A DNA stretch of 64,000 nucleotides from Dryocosmus kuriphilus (taxonomy: Eukaryota > Arthropoda > Insecta > Hymenoptera > Cynipidae). Shown here piece after piece: positions 53,538 to 64,000 of the stretch; positions within the stretch are counted from its first letter, which is position 1, and each line of letters opens with the position of its first letter. The stretch covers positions 49,461,119 to 49,525,118 of the forward strand of contig CM076192.1 of NCBI GenBank assembly GCA_038277395.1, written 5' to 3'. The position numbers were made by a program, and so were the translations under genes. Below the pieces are notes generated by a model. It worked only from the letters and a program-made list of their open reading frames with translations. It was not told where the DNA came from and made no database searches.

Positions 53538-54480
53538 TTCAATCTCAATTGTCTTTTCCTAATTTTATCAAAGAATTGTTTCTGACTCTGAAACTTGTTA
53601 ATTTGGAGCTTAATAAATTATAAATAATTTAAATTGGAGGCTTCATTCTTTATTTATACTACATTAAGATTTTAGGATTTAATTATTTTTGATTAAAAAG
53701 AATCACCCCCTCTATCATTTTCCAGACTTGGTGCTGAGCTGGCTCATTAGTTTTGGTCCACTAAACTTTTTCTGATTAAATTTTGTTGCTATTGATATAT
53801 TTAATTTAATGTAAACTTAGATGCCTTTTCTTTTTATTCTGATTTCTGTACTGATCCAAGCAAAGTCTGGCGCCCTCTTCAGTAAAGTTAGGTATCAGCC
53901 CAATTTCATATTTAAGATTAAGTTTGGTGCCGAATCATTGTGCGTATTAAGAAAATATCGTTACAATATTTTTTCAGACTTCTTAGAACAAGGTTAATAA
54001 TGAAGAAATAAAAAAGAAATATTTTGTGCCTGATATTGTAAGTGCAATACGAATTACCCGTACAAAATTTGTATAGATTTGCCTGGAGGCACAGAAGTGA
54101 CAAAGAAATGGGTTGAATCCGTTGGAAGAACAGGCACTTTTGCACTGTTACACTTTACAAAATCCGGATTTAGTGAGATTTTAGTGATTTTTACCACTTT
54201 CTAGGCCCTTCTTTATACTTTATATGAGTATTTTATTTTATTATTTATTTTATTTATACTTTTCAAACACTTTAAAAATAATAAATGCGAAAATAGATTA
54301 TGTTTACTGTTTACATTCAATCACTAGTGACCATATTAATTCCCCTATCTACCATGCGCTACTCAAACCAGCAGTGATGCCACATCGTGGGAAATGTCCC
54401 ATGCCATGTGTTCCGTCGAAATCCGACGTCACAATCACGATATTTAAACTTTCGTACAGATGGCGCCAACGACTCGGAAG
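53538..54480. other. AT-rich DNA without a gene
   Basis: Short frames only. A possible hairpin ATCGTGGGAAATGTCCCATG lies near 54382. Nothing else is supported. Confidence 0.4.
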
Positions 54481-54534
54481 TCTCTTCCGAATCGGTGGCG
54501 CGATCATAAAAAGGGCAAGGGGCGAAACAGATAA

Positions 54535-54860
54535 AGAGGGCGCCAGTTGACTCGAAGCTGATTGGTTATAGAAATTCTCGCGCGCAAAACGAAGAAAGAG
54601 GGCGCTAGTTGATTGGAAGCTGATTGGTTATAGCAATTCTCGGGCGCGAAACGGAGAAAAAGGGCGCCAGTCGACTCGAAGCTGATTGGTTATAGAAACT
54701 CTCGCGTGCGAAAAGGAGAAAAAGGGCGCCAAGCATCTGTAAGCCGATTGGCTCCAGGGGTGGGGGAGCGCAAAGACCACAACGAAGGCGCGAATTAATT
54801 CCGGGCTGATTGGTTCCGCGGACTTTTGCGCGCGAAATAGAGAATGAAAAAAGAGGGCGT
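54535..54860. repeat. 62 bp tandem array with phased ATTGG boxes
   Basis: ATTGG occurs at 54561, 54623, 54685, 54747 and 54809, exactly 62 bp apart. Each unit has CTGATTGGTTATAG or a variant, then TCTCGCGCGCxAAA or TTTGCGCGCGAAAT, then AGGGCGCCAG. ATTGG is a reverse CCAAT box. The GCGC-rich word resembles an E2F-type site. The array could be regulatory or simply a satellite. Confidence 0.85.
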
Positions 54861-54954
54861 TAGTGAGCATTCAAGGGGGCTGGCTAGGCGGTGAGGCCGA
54901 TCCATCGCCATTCTTTTCGTGGCAGCCATCAGCCTGAGTGGACGGAGAGTCATC

Positions 54955-55550
54955 ACAGCAAAAGATAAGTAACAACGCGAAAACAATTTAAGTGTCGTTG
55001 TAATTTTGGGTAGTTGCTCGTGGGGGTTCGGTCGGGTGGCCGCGCGAGATGGAAGTGATAACGCGTGGGCGAAGATAAGTAATAGCGCGAAACCAATTTA
55101 AGTGTCGTTGTAATTTTGGGTAGTTGCTCGTGGGGGTTCGTTCGGGTGGCCGCGCGAGATGGAAGTGATAACGCGTGGGCGAAGATAAGTGATAGCGCGA
55201 AACCAATTTAAGTGTCGTTGTAATATTGGGTAGTTGCTCGTGGGGGTTCGGTCGGGTGGCCGCGCGAGATGGAAGTGATAACGCGTGGGCGAAGATAAGT
55301 AAACGCGCGAAGCCGGTTTGGGTGTCGGTGTAATTTTGGGTGGTTGCTCGTAGGGGCTCGGTCGGGTGGCGCGAAACCAATTTAAGTGTCGGTGTAATTT
55401 TGAGTGGTTGCTCGTAGGGGCTCGGTCGGGTGGCGCGAAACCAATTTAAGTGTCGGTGTGATTTTGGGTAGTTGCTCGTGTGGGGGTTCGGTCGGGTGAC
55501 CGCGCGAGATGGAAGCGACAACGCGTGGGTAAAGAGAAGTAATAGCGCGA
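54955..55550. repeat. CpG-rich tandem array, 110 bp and 64 bp units
   Basis: Units start AAGTGTCGTTGTAATTTTGG at 54991, 55100, 55210 and continue at about 55319, 55384 and 55449. The full unit also has GTGGCCGCGCGAGATGGAAG and ACGCGTGGGCGAAGATAAGT; the short units lack this second half. AAACCAATTTA (CCAAT) is in most units. The minus-strand frame 54988-55521 is a translation of the repeat. Confidence 0.9.
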
Positions 55551-55555
55551 GAACA

Positions 55556-55725
55556 ATTTATTCGACAGCACATTGTTCCGTGTGTGTGGTCGAGCGGCGA
55601 ACAAGGAGACGATTTATTCGACAGCACATTGTTCCGTGTGTGTTGTCGAGCGGCGAACAAGGAGACGATTTATTCGACAGCACATTGTTCCGTATGTGTT
55701 GTCGAGCGGCGAACAAGGAGACGAT
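55556..55725. repeat. 56 bp tandem array, three copies
   Basis: GACAGCACATTGTTCCGTGT followed by GTCGAGCGGCGAACAAGGAG is repeated three times. The word GTCGAGCGGCGAA is shared with the next array. Confidence 0.92.
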
Positions 55726-55737
55726 TATTCAATACAT

Positions 55738-56010
55738 TATTCTGCATTTGCCGTCGAGCGGCAAATGAATTGCACTCTCCCACAAGTGGGAGTGATTTTC
55801 GTTCATCCTCACGTGGTGAACGACTCGTTATTTTTGCATGCCAAGCTACATTATCACAACAATTGTCAACTGCCCACGGGGACGATTTGACTGTGTTAGG
55901 AACTGACAATTCCGCACAGTACTGCATTTGCCGTCGAGCGGCGAATGAATCTGCACTCTCCCGCAAGTGGGAGTGATTTTCGTTCATCCTCACGTGGTGA
56001 ACGACTCGTT
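55738..56010. repeat. Tandem repeat of about 181 bp, two copies
   Basis: TGCATTTGCCGTCGAGCGGC, CACTCTCCCxCAAGTGGGAG and TTCATCCTCACGTGGTGAAC occur at about 55742-55830 and 55923-56010. CCCACAAGTGGGAG and TCACGTGGTGA are near-palindromes, the latter holding an E-box (CACGTG). Confidence 0.88.
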
Positions 56011-56640
56011 AGCAGCGCTGCGCATTTTTGTTTCATAAGTATAATTTTTATCACGTTTTTGTTTCATCACAACATTGTATTCAAAGAGTTTGCCTATTCA
56101 AAGGTTGGGTTGTTTAGTTCTTCAATAAAAAAGGTTTTTTGCACGTTGCTTTTTCCCTTTAAGTTGTGTGTTTTATTTCTTACCTTTTTTCGCATCCCTT
56201 TCATTTAATTGACTTGGAAGTTTGAAATTAGATTTAAACTTTAAAGATTTATAAGAACTAATTAGTGCGAATAATTTCAGCCTATTCATGTGGAATCGAC
56301 TGGAAGTTAAAACTACAGAACACCATGGGAATTTTTAGGAAAAAAAAATGAAAAGGGACAAAAGGGAAAAATTATGGGAAACTCGCTTATTATGGGAAAT
56401 TTTAGGAAGCACCCTTTTATGGTTTAAATAACAGCAATTTTTGCCCGACTTCTATGTGTCCAGCGGTCCATTTAAGCGAGCCGTGAGAGAAACGGTCACG
56501 GCTCATACGCGCATGAGTATTACATATACGTCGGCAAGTGTCATAAGCATTAAGAATGCGAGCTGGGTGAGCTGAGCAGATAGGATGCGCGTGCTCTTCA
56601 GTGCGAGAGAGAAGAAACGATTGTCTGGACTATGATGTTT
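56011..56640. other. Spacer with a strong short hairpin
   Basis: GAGCCGTG (56477) and CACGGCTC (56497) form an 8 bp perfect stem. Otherwise no gene. The stretch ends in a C run at 56648-56661. Confidence 0.4.
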
Positions 56641-56659
56641 TCGCCGACCCCCCCCCCCC

Positions 56660-56720
56660 CCTCGCTCTCTCTTCTAGCCATATAAAGAGTAAAGACTGAT
56701 CTAGCATGTACAGTTGAAAG
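56660..56720 (+). promoter_or_regulatory. Candidate TATA promoter for the hAT-like gene
   Basis: TATAAAG at 56681-56687 follows a pyrimidine tract CTCGCTCTCTCTTCT, and ACAGTTG about 30 bases downstream could serve as initiator. A polypyrimidine TTTCAG acceptor at 57017-57023 before the first coding exon would allow a 5' UTR intron. Only the motifs are seen; their use is inference. Confidence 0.3.
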
Positions 56721-57031
56721 TTTCATTTGGAAACTTTCACTTTGAAAGTTTCAAAACATGAAATTTATCATCAATGAAATAACGAACTCTCATAAGTTGG
56801 TAGCAGTTGCGAGGAAATTGGTAACCCCCTTCTTTGCTCTTCCATGTTACTAGCTCTGTGTTTCTGTCAGTTTCTGTGTCTGCTCTTCCATGTTTTGAAT
56901 TGAAATCATCTATTCTTTGTTTCATAGTGTTAAGTCATATGTTCTTTCTGTAAATAATTTAATTATTATATCAGAACGACCTGACTCAATCGCCTTTTAT
57001 CTTTTATATTTTAATAATTTCAGATCAATGA

Positions 57032-59254
57032 GTGAAAAGAGGGAGACTAAGGGCCCCGACCCCAGTCAAACGTAAGAGAGTGAGGGGGGAACTAGTTAAA
57101 GAAGGAAAAGAGCTTGCTCCTAAATCTTTCCAGGACAATTGGTTAAATCAACCTGCATTCAAAAAATGGTTAGGGAGAGTAGTTTTGGTGAAATATGTCG
57201 ACCCTAAAACAGGTATGTACCAACCTATCTGCATGCGATGTCTTTAAAAGTAAGCCTCTACCTATGGATAATTCTTTTACAAATAGTACGGATTTAAGGG
57301 GAAAAATCTTGATATCTTTAAATAGGATAAAATGTTTTTTCCTTTATGTTGAAATAAATTTAGTTGACACGTATTAAAGGATTTTGTTTTAAAAAAAATT
57401 CTTTTAAGCAAAATCCTAAAATACGTGTAAAGTAATCTTATGCAAATGAGTTGTAAAAAAAATGTAGACGATTTAAAAATTTCGAGTTTAGAAGGTGTAC
57501 GATTTGTAAAAGAATCACCCTTATGTACCTTGCATTAGTAGGGGCCAGGGGGTAATGGACATTTTGACATTTTTGTCCTTTTCTATGCAGGACGAGTTCG
57601 TACTCCACTTCTGGATTTAATTGAATTGGATTCCACTGATTGCTCAGCATCGGCGTTGTGGGGTCAATTTAAAGGACGCCTTGAGTCTTATGAAATTCCA
57701 GTTGAAAATATAATTGGTCTAGCTTGCGATCATGCTCCAGTGATGATTGGAAAACATAAATCATTTGCCTCAAAACTAAATGAGTTGTGTCCTTGGGCAG
57801 TAATCCTAGATTGCATCTGTCACTCTTCGCACATTGCAGCCAGTGCTGCTTGCAAGAAGCTACCCAACCTCGCCACCAGTACCGTCAGGCGTCTTACAAC
57901 ATACGTTTCTTCTAGTCCCAAGCGTTCCGCAGTGCTGGAAGAGTTCCAAACTTACTACAATGAAGAGAAACATAAATTGCTACGCCTTTCGACAACTAGG
58001 TGGCTAGTACTGCAACCATGTATTGTAAGAATTCTTGACAACCTCGTACCCTTGGTTCAATATTTACAACTTGTTGTGGCGGAAGATTCTAATGACGGCG
58101 AGGCCAGGGACCTCTTGTGTGACCTAAGGAATCCTTTTTTCAAGGCCTACCTTCATTTTTTAAAATATTCTCTCGAATATTTCAACGAAATGAATGGCCT
58201 TTTCCAAAGTGAAAAAACCCTCGTACAAAAGCTGCTTAGTGCTTCTAATAAGCTTCTAAAACAGTTCTGCCAAAATTTCATTAAAGCAGAGCTCATGGAG
58301 TCTCATCAGCATCGATGTGGCTCACCCGCATAACCTAGTTAGATTGTTTTGTTTTTCTTCTACTTTACTTTTTCGTTCTTGCCTACCTACCTTTTACAAT
58401 ATTGATTTCTCTTGGTTAACGTGAATTTGTGCTTAATAATCTATCTTACAGGTTCCTCTGGAAACCATCTACTTGGGTCCGGAAGTTAAGGAGCTGTTGT
58501 TGAGCGTTCCCCTGCCGGATGATCCAACTGGCAAGTTAAGCAAGAAAAAACTTGAGGCCCAGCGTTCAACTGACATTAAAAATTTCAAACTTAGATGTTT
58601 GGATTTCTATATAACTTCAGCCCAACAGCTCAAAAAATACCTACCTTTAAGAAACGAATTATTGAGGGAAGCAGCATTCATCGAGCCTTCAGCAGCACTC
58701 TCTGCTGCTAGTCGTCAAACGGATCTTCCAGACTTACCTGCCCTCTTTTCCAATTTCGAGGTTTGATCATTTTTGCTGTTTTCTTCACACGATATACTTT
58801 TTTTTCTTTCTTGTATTGAATTGCTTTTTTGTCTTTTTTTATAGAAGTGCCTGACATTGGACAGGCAGAAATTGGCACAAGAGTGGCGTAATATGCCGTT
58901 TGATATTCCCGAAACAAAAAATTCGGACAGCTTGCCAGCATGGAACCTCAAGACTTTTGGGCGAAGGTTTCTACCTTCAAGAACAATAATGAGGTATATC
59001 TGTTCCCAAATCTGACGAAGCTCGCTCAGGCTGTGCTCTCCTTCCCTCATTCGAACGCTGAAGCAGAGAGAGTATTCAGTGACCTTACAGATATCAAATC
59101 AAAAAAAAGAAACAGGATGGGCAACGTCACTTTAGACGCGCTATTGGTTGCTCGTACTGATATGAAGCAAAGAAAGATTTTATGTCACGAGTACGAAGTA
59201 ACAAGAAAGTTGTTGTCTAAACATAATAAGACTATGTATTCACACCATACCTAA
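57032..59254 (+). pseudogene. hAT-like transposase gene with three introns, two frameshifts
   Basis: Four exons fit one product. Exon 1 is 57032-57212 and shows FQDNWLNQPAFKKWLG, then KYVDPKTG, a TTF/BED-type finger start. Exon 2 is 57591-58337 and starts RVRTPLLDLIELDSTDCSA. It then has IIGLACDHAPVMIGKHKSFA, CICHSSHIAASAACKKLP, LSTTRWLVLQPCI and IDVAHPHNL. Exon 3 is 58452-58760 (VPLETIYLGPEVKELL onward). Exon 4 is 58845-59254 and carries the dimerisation domain VLSFPHSNAEAERVFSDL. Introns are CAG/GTATGT...TATGCAG, CTA/GTTAGA...CTTACAG and GAG/GTTTGA...TTATAG, and all phases agree. The first zinc finger is cut short and part of the N-terminal catalytic region is missing. Two frameshifts lie near 58305 and 58939. 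It is either a dead multi-exon transposase or a decaying domesticated gene. Confidence 0.75.
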
Positions 59255-62200
59255 TTGAGGTTTCTAAAGTTCTGTTTATATTTGCCATTCAGTTTGTTTT
59301 ACTTAAGTTTTTATAACTTAAAGGTGTTTTCTCTACTTACCTACTTAAGCTTAAGAAAAATAAAAAGTCGAGAAAAAATAGGTAATTTTGTAATTAAATC
59401 ATATCTAATATGAAATACAGTAATACTGATGCTTTAAGGCTGACGAAATCTGTCATATTTGGTTACCTTTGTCTGTGATTGTATGTGATTTTCGTCTTAA
59501 CAGAAATATATTGGCTTTTTTAAATACGTCTATTTATGTTTGAATTTGAAGAGACCTTGATTACACTAGCGGACCGCATAAACGCAATGGTTACGATACA
59601 TCGTAACCCTAAAGTAACCGTAAATTTATCTTAAAGTAACCTTTACAATATAATCATTATATGCAACGAAAAATATACATTTAAAATGTTGTAATTCTAA
59701 TTCTAAATTAAAATTGACGTTAGAAAATGACGATGTTAATCCGAAAATGTGATTTTCTAGCGGTAGAAGTTGAAAAAACATTTTGAAACATGCGCCAGGA
59801 ATGTAGCAGACGTGCGCGCAATGTTGTGCGTCAGGCTGCCGCATCCCAGGCGCATGCTAGGGTAAGGGAGTAGGTAGAAACGGGTTTTGCTCGGATTTGG
59901 AACGCAACCGAACAGTTTCACAAGATTGCTGATAGCGACGGTACCAAACACTTCACTGACGCCACTTTTTAGTCAAGTTGATAAATATAAGTAGTAGATT
60001 AATCAAAAAACGTACTTTTTTCATTTTTTTTTTGTACTTCGTGGGAAAAAAGGGAATTTTTGAGGTGGGAAAAACTGCAAAAAAGATGTGGCAACACTGC
60101 AGACCAGACATATTCAGGCTGATGTTTACTTCCTCCGTGGCAGCTAATCAGCATTGCCTCATTTTTCCGCAAAAATTGAAAAAGTATACTCTTCTAAACA
60201 TTAAAGAAAATATTAAAACTTATTTTTTAAAACTTTCCTTGAGTAATTACATTAATTTTTTACTGTTCTATTAATATCACCAGAAAAATAAAATGTTTAA
60301 AAATATGCAACTACACCATTGAAAGTTATCTTTTTTAATTAGGATAGTCTGACGCAGCTTGCACTCACGATTCCATTGATGCCAAAAACCCATTTTTCAC
60401 CAAAATGGCACTTACGTATGTTTTTCCGATGTAAAGCAAAGTTTCTATCTGCAATCCAAAGAAACGCTTCAAAATTTGATAACAGGCCCCTTTAGATTAC
60501 TGGCATATGTTAAGAAAGAGTCGAACTTATAAATTGTTGAGTATAGTAAAAAAAAACTTGTTTCAGTTAAAAAAACGCTGAAATAGTGAAATGCATTTTT
60601 GCCCAGTAAAGGGCTTCTTTAAATTCTATATAGTCACTTTTCTTAGAGTGAAAATGTGAATTTCCTCGACCGTGCTCTATAAATCAGTAGTTTTTTCCTA
60701 TATTTTTTTGCTTAGTAAAAGGTTCCTTTACCGGGTTGTACGTGTGTGATTACTTAAAATTTTTTTTCAGATATAGCTAGGAAAGCAGGTATTTTTTTCT
60801 GGTATGGATGTTTAATTTTAATTTTTAAGTAGGTAGATACAGGGTAAAATATTTTTTGGGCCAGTATCTATTATATTTAACCCTGGACAAAATGGGTATT
60901 GTTTCAGGAGAACATTATACTACTTTTGAAAGAATTATCCTTAATACTATGAAATTGTTCAATTGATAACAATATCGACTATTATATCCAAAATAACACG
61001 TGTCATTAATAAAAATCAAAGTGTTTTTAAATCTTGGTTAATTTTTTGATGAACGGACATTTAACAATTAATCTTTGCCACGTTAGTCACTATGATGATT
61101 TGGATTTTTATTATTTACTGGTATTTCGTCATTTAAAAATGTTTGTCCTTGTATATTTTCTTTTACAGGATTTTAAAACTATTTTTTTTACAAACAAAAA
61201 TTATTGCGCGTGATAAAAACCATTTATTGGAAATTAATTTTTCCTTCCACTTGTTTCATGAGGCGGAACTAATGTCTTTCTTTTTACAGCTCCTTTTTTT
61301 GCTTTTGTACAGAAATTTTTAGATATTTTTTTGTACACAATAAAAATATGTATTCGGGTAAAAAATTTCTTATTCCCGAAATTAATTTAGAGTCCCTTTT
61401 TTTAAATGGCGCTATTTTCGCCAGTGCTTTCTCTTAACGATGAAATTATTAGCCTGGACTAAATGATTTTGTGTTAAACAATATATATTATACACTTTTA
61501 ACATTTTAGTGCATTTCTGTAGTGAAATTGTTTAGTTTTTGATAATTGTTACTCTATATTCTTCTCTAATTGTAAAATGCAAGAGGTTAAATTAAGGTTT
61601 TTTATTTTTATTTTCAGACACATATTCTGATTATTTTTATAGGCGACGAATCAATTTGAGGAAAATATTTTGATCATACATGTATTCCCCGATGGAAAGA
61701 TTTGATTTGAGAAATTAGATGAGAACTTATGAACTTCAAAAAGAATTTGCTCCTGATGAACTTTATTTTTACTTTAATAATGTAAGTATAATTTTACCAA
61801 AATATATTATATATTGATGTGTTTCAAAATGTTATACAATGCAATATTAATAACATAAATTCTCTTCGTTTGGAATCTGTTTATAAAGTTTTAATCACTC
61901 AAATAGTGCTGCTAATTTACATTACTTTTAGATCATACATATAATTTAGTTTACATTATTTTAAATAATTAATTCTGTATGAAATCTTTATTCTAGGAAA
62001 ATGATCAGAAGACAATATATTATCTATTTGAAGTGGTTTATTATTGTCAGAAGCTACACTCGAGAGTAATTTGCTTTACAAATCAACAATATGTAGAAAA
62101 CATTTAGTTTAGAGAGGCATACGTAACAGCAGACACCAAACACAAAAAGTAAATAAAAATGCAACTTATTTATGTTAGCTTGTAGTAGTCAACTAAACGA

Positions 62201-63487
62201 GTTAATTTGAAATTAATGATAGCGTTAAGCCCTATGCCGAATGTTTGCCACACACATGTATCACAGCACGATTTACAACAAAGGCGAATCCAAATATATA
62301 AACGTCGATTTTTCATTTAAATACTCCAATAATAATATAGTTTCTTATATTAACAACATTTTTATATTATCTATGTCACTGTTTTCCATTTCGCTCTTTA
62401 CTCAATTACACATCACGCATTTGCTCTTTTTCTTTCCAAACTATTTACATTATTAGTACGGGAAGTGGTATCTCTCTTCTAAAAGATTAGGGAGATATTT
62501 TCTCAGGAGTGCTTTCTTAAAAAGAATCCGTTCCTTCTTTAACAAATGAATCAAAAACACAATTTTAAATCCAATAGATTTTCCTAATAAATATTTATCG
62601 ATAAAAATACTTCGTCAATTACACTTTTGGAGATTTGATCTACCAAAAATTGTGAAGATAAAATGTATAATTTTAAATAAAATTTTCTAAACTAAAATTT
62701 TTCAGTCGGAACAAATTTTGCTTTGTTATATTGCACTGCCAGGATCGTTGATGTTCTGTAACATTTTTATAGAAAAATAGAGTAATATTGTCTATTTGTC
62801 GAAGGCATTCGTGATTTATCTACTCGTCTGTAAAAATATCGAAAGCCAAATTTGGTTCTTAGGTGAATTCTAACAGGTTCATACTTTTATTTTATGTTTT
62901 TACTCTAATGTTATGCCTATTAAATGAAAATGGTAAAAAGAATTCTCAAAATTGTATTCAATAACATAAATTATATAAAGCTTCTACCAGATATCAGTAC
63001 AAGTGTCTAATTTATAAAAATCCATTTAATTTCACGTGAAAATCTTTAAACGCATTTTCATTTTGGTTTCTTTGCAATTTGGCTTTGCTTAGACGGCACG
63101 ATAAAGATCGCGTATACTTCGCATCAATTAAGATAGCACGCATTATTATAAAAATAATCGAATACAATTCGCTCTTCGTCACGATTGAGTTTTTGAACTG
63201 ACAAAAACTTAAATCTGTGTTAAGTTCATGTAAAATCGAGACTGACAGACAAACGGTAGCAGGATATTTGTAATTTATAAGCACCAGTTAGTGCTCATAT
63301 TTATCGATTATCAGTTTTCTTTTACATTAGTATTTCACAATCGGGTAAAAATAAAATAGAGATTTACCACCTGGGGAAAACTGAAAGTTTTCGCTTCGAA
63401 GTAGAGATAAACCTATGCAGACATTTCACTTATCTACCTGTCTTTAGCATACAACAAATATGCCTTTTTATAAAAATTGACTACCTT
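59255..63487. other. AT-rich intergenic or intronic DNA
   Basis: No coding exon, TIR or tandem array could be supported. A GC-richer patch at 59780-59960 (CGTGCGCGCAATGTTGTGCG) has no known domain. The frame 60000-60274 shows random composition. The right part could be 3' UTR of the PDZ gene that follows on the minus strand. Confidence 0.45.
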
Positions 63488-63657
63488 TCACGATGACTTT
63501 GTGGCAGGGTGTCTGACTAGGAGATTCACTTCCCCATCGTGCAATTTCTTCATCAGGGACCAAGCTTCTATCCTTGACATTCTCGTCACGTCGTTTCCAT
63601 TCACCTCGAGTAACTGATCACCGGATTTTAAAGCACCTGTTTTTTCGGCTGCACCTC
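63488..63657 (-). CDS. Last coding exon of a PDZ-domain gene
   Basis: On the minus strand the acceptor TTTAATTTATAG precedes GAGGTGCAGCC. The peptide is GAAEKTGALKSGDQLLEVNG, then NDVTRMSRIEAWSLMKKL, HDGEVNLLVRHPATKSS and TGA at 63488-63490. This is the second half of a PDZ domain, with the GDxLLxVNG turn and the final beta strand. The phase-1 junction joins it to the exon at 63885. The domain ends the protein. On recall it resembles the last PDZ of pro-interleukin-16-type proteins. PDZ domains bind C-terminal peptides at membranes and junctions. Confidence 0.88.
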
Positions 63658-63884
63658 CTATAAATTAAAACAACTTTTAATTAAATTATTCAGGTGCGGC
63701 TTTGCATATATTTTTAAAAATAGAAAAGCCTCGAAAGTAACTTCATATTTCATTATTAGATGATGATAAATTTTTATCATCGGAGATAATATGAATGAAA
63801 TTTGTATTATTTGATATTCTAATTATTTTATGTAGAGGTAGAGGGTTATTTCAAATTTCTCGGGCTTTGTCAATTTTTTAATAC

Positions 63885-64000
63885 CTGTGAATATTTTCTT
63901 GATTATTAAAGGTCTGTCTCCAAGGGGACTGTCTCTTCCTCCTTCAAGACTGAACCCAAGACCTGCTCCATCTTTATAAATTGCTACGGTAGAAGGTGGT
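63885..64000 (-). CDS. PDZ-domain gene, second-last visible exon (cut by the window edge)
   Basis: The frame reads PPSTVAIYKDGAGLGFSLEG, then GRDSPLGDRPLIIKKIFTG, with the exon ending ATTCACAG followed by GTATTAAA. GLGFSLEGG is the carboxylate-binding loop (GLGF) of a PDZ domain, and with the next exon it makes one complete domain of about 85 residues. Upstream exons lie outside the window. The 227 bp intron (63658-63884) has consensus ends. This is the only convincing host gene in the window. Confidence 0.88.

Noticed and set aside
54561..54860. CRISPR-like regular spacing
   Set aside because: The whole unit, not just a short repeat, is conserved, so it is a tandem satellite with no unique spacers. 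The genome is also eukaryotic.
54988..55521. 177 aa minus-strand frame with repeated TRPNPHEQ-type segments
   Set aside because: Translation of the 110/64 bp satellite; no start context or domain.

Overview
The window is eukaryotic nuclear DNA that is AT-rich, almost gene-free and packed with transposable elements. The mixture seen here (Jockey-type LINEs, mariner and Tc1 elements, hAT transposases, a THAP/P-like element, a Penelope-like element with a hammerhead-like motif, foldback elements and TA-flanked MITE-like repeats) fits a large insect genome. A repeat-rich hymenopteran such as a parasitoid or gall wasp is my best guess, but nothing here proves it. There are no bacterial operons, CRISPR arrays, rRNA or convincing tRNA genes. 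The only probable host gene is the 3' end of a PDZ-domain gene on the minus strand at the right edge (63488-64000, two exons).

Layout: 1-370 holds two ~180 bp tandem repeats. 1640-2350 is an imperfect palindrome. 3000-4420 is a decayed LINE with an L1-type ORF1. 4677-8040 is a Jockey-like LINE on the minus strand, joined to a truncated mariner (8040-8918). 8921-11452 is a flank module plus a foldback element with tandem-repeat arms, followed by the 3' part of a hAT transposase (11458-12102). 13430-17760 is a second, strongly decayed Jockey-like LINE on the minus strand. 18060-19817 is a 5'-truncated copy of the 4677-8040 LINE family, with a clear target-site duplication.

19943-33005 is a nested composite. 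Two inverted copies of one hAT element form the outside. The left copy carries a 4.35 kb THAP/P-like element (20189-24539, 7 bp duplication), and immediately next to that a nearly intact LINE (24562-29133, 14 bp duplication). A Tc1 element with terminal repeats and TA duplications lies at 33293-34559. 35486-38770 is a second, inverted copy of the 8921-11452 block, split by a Penelope-like element (36406-37499).

38800-50300 is repeat-rich non-coding DNA: a SINE-like fragment, a diverged third copy of the flank module, several tandem arrays, a (CA)n microsatellite and a foldback element built from TATCCGG-type repeats. 50631-53535 is a TA-flanked inverted-repeat element containing a 452 bp MITE and an LTR-like block. 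54535-56010 is a CpG-rich series of tandem arrays, one of which places ATTGG every 62 bp exactly. 57032-59254 is a four-exon hAT-like transposase gene with good splice sites but two frameshifts. 59255-63487 is AT-rich and probably intergenic or intronic.

The genes do not form a pathway. The window records successive insertions whose relative ages can be read from nesting, duplications and paired inverted copies.
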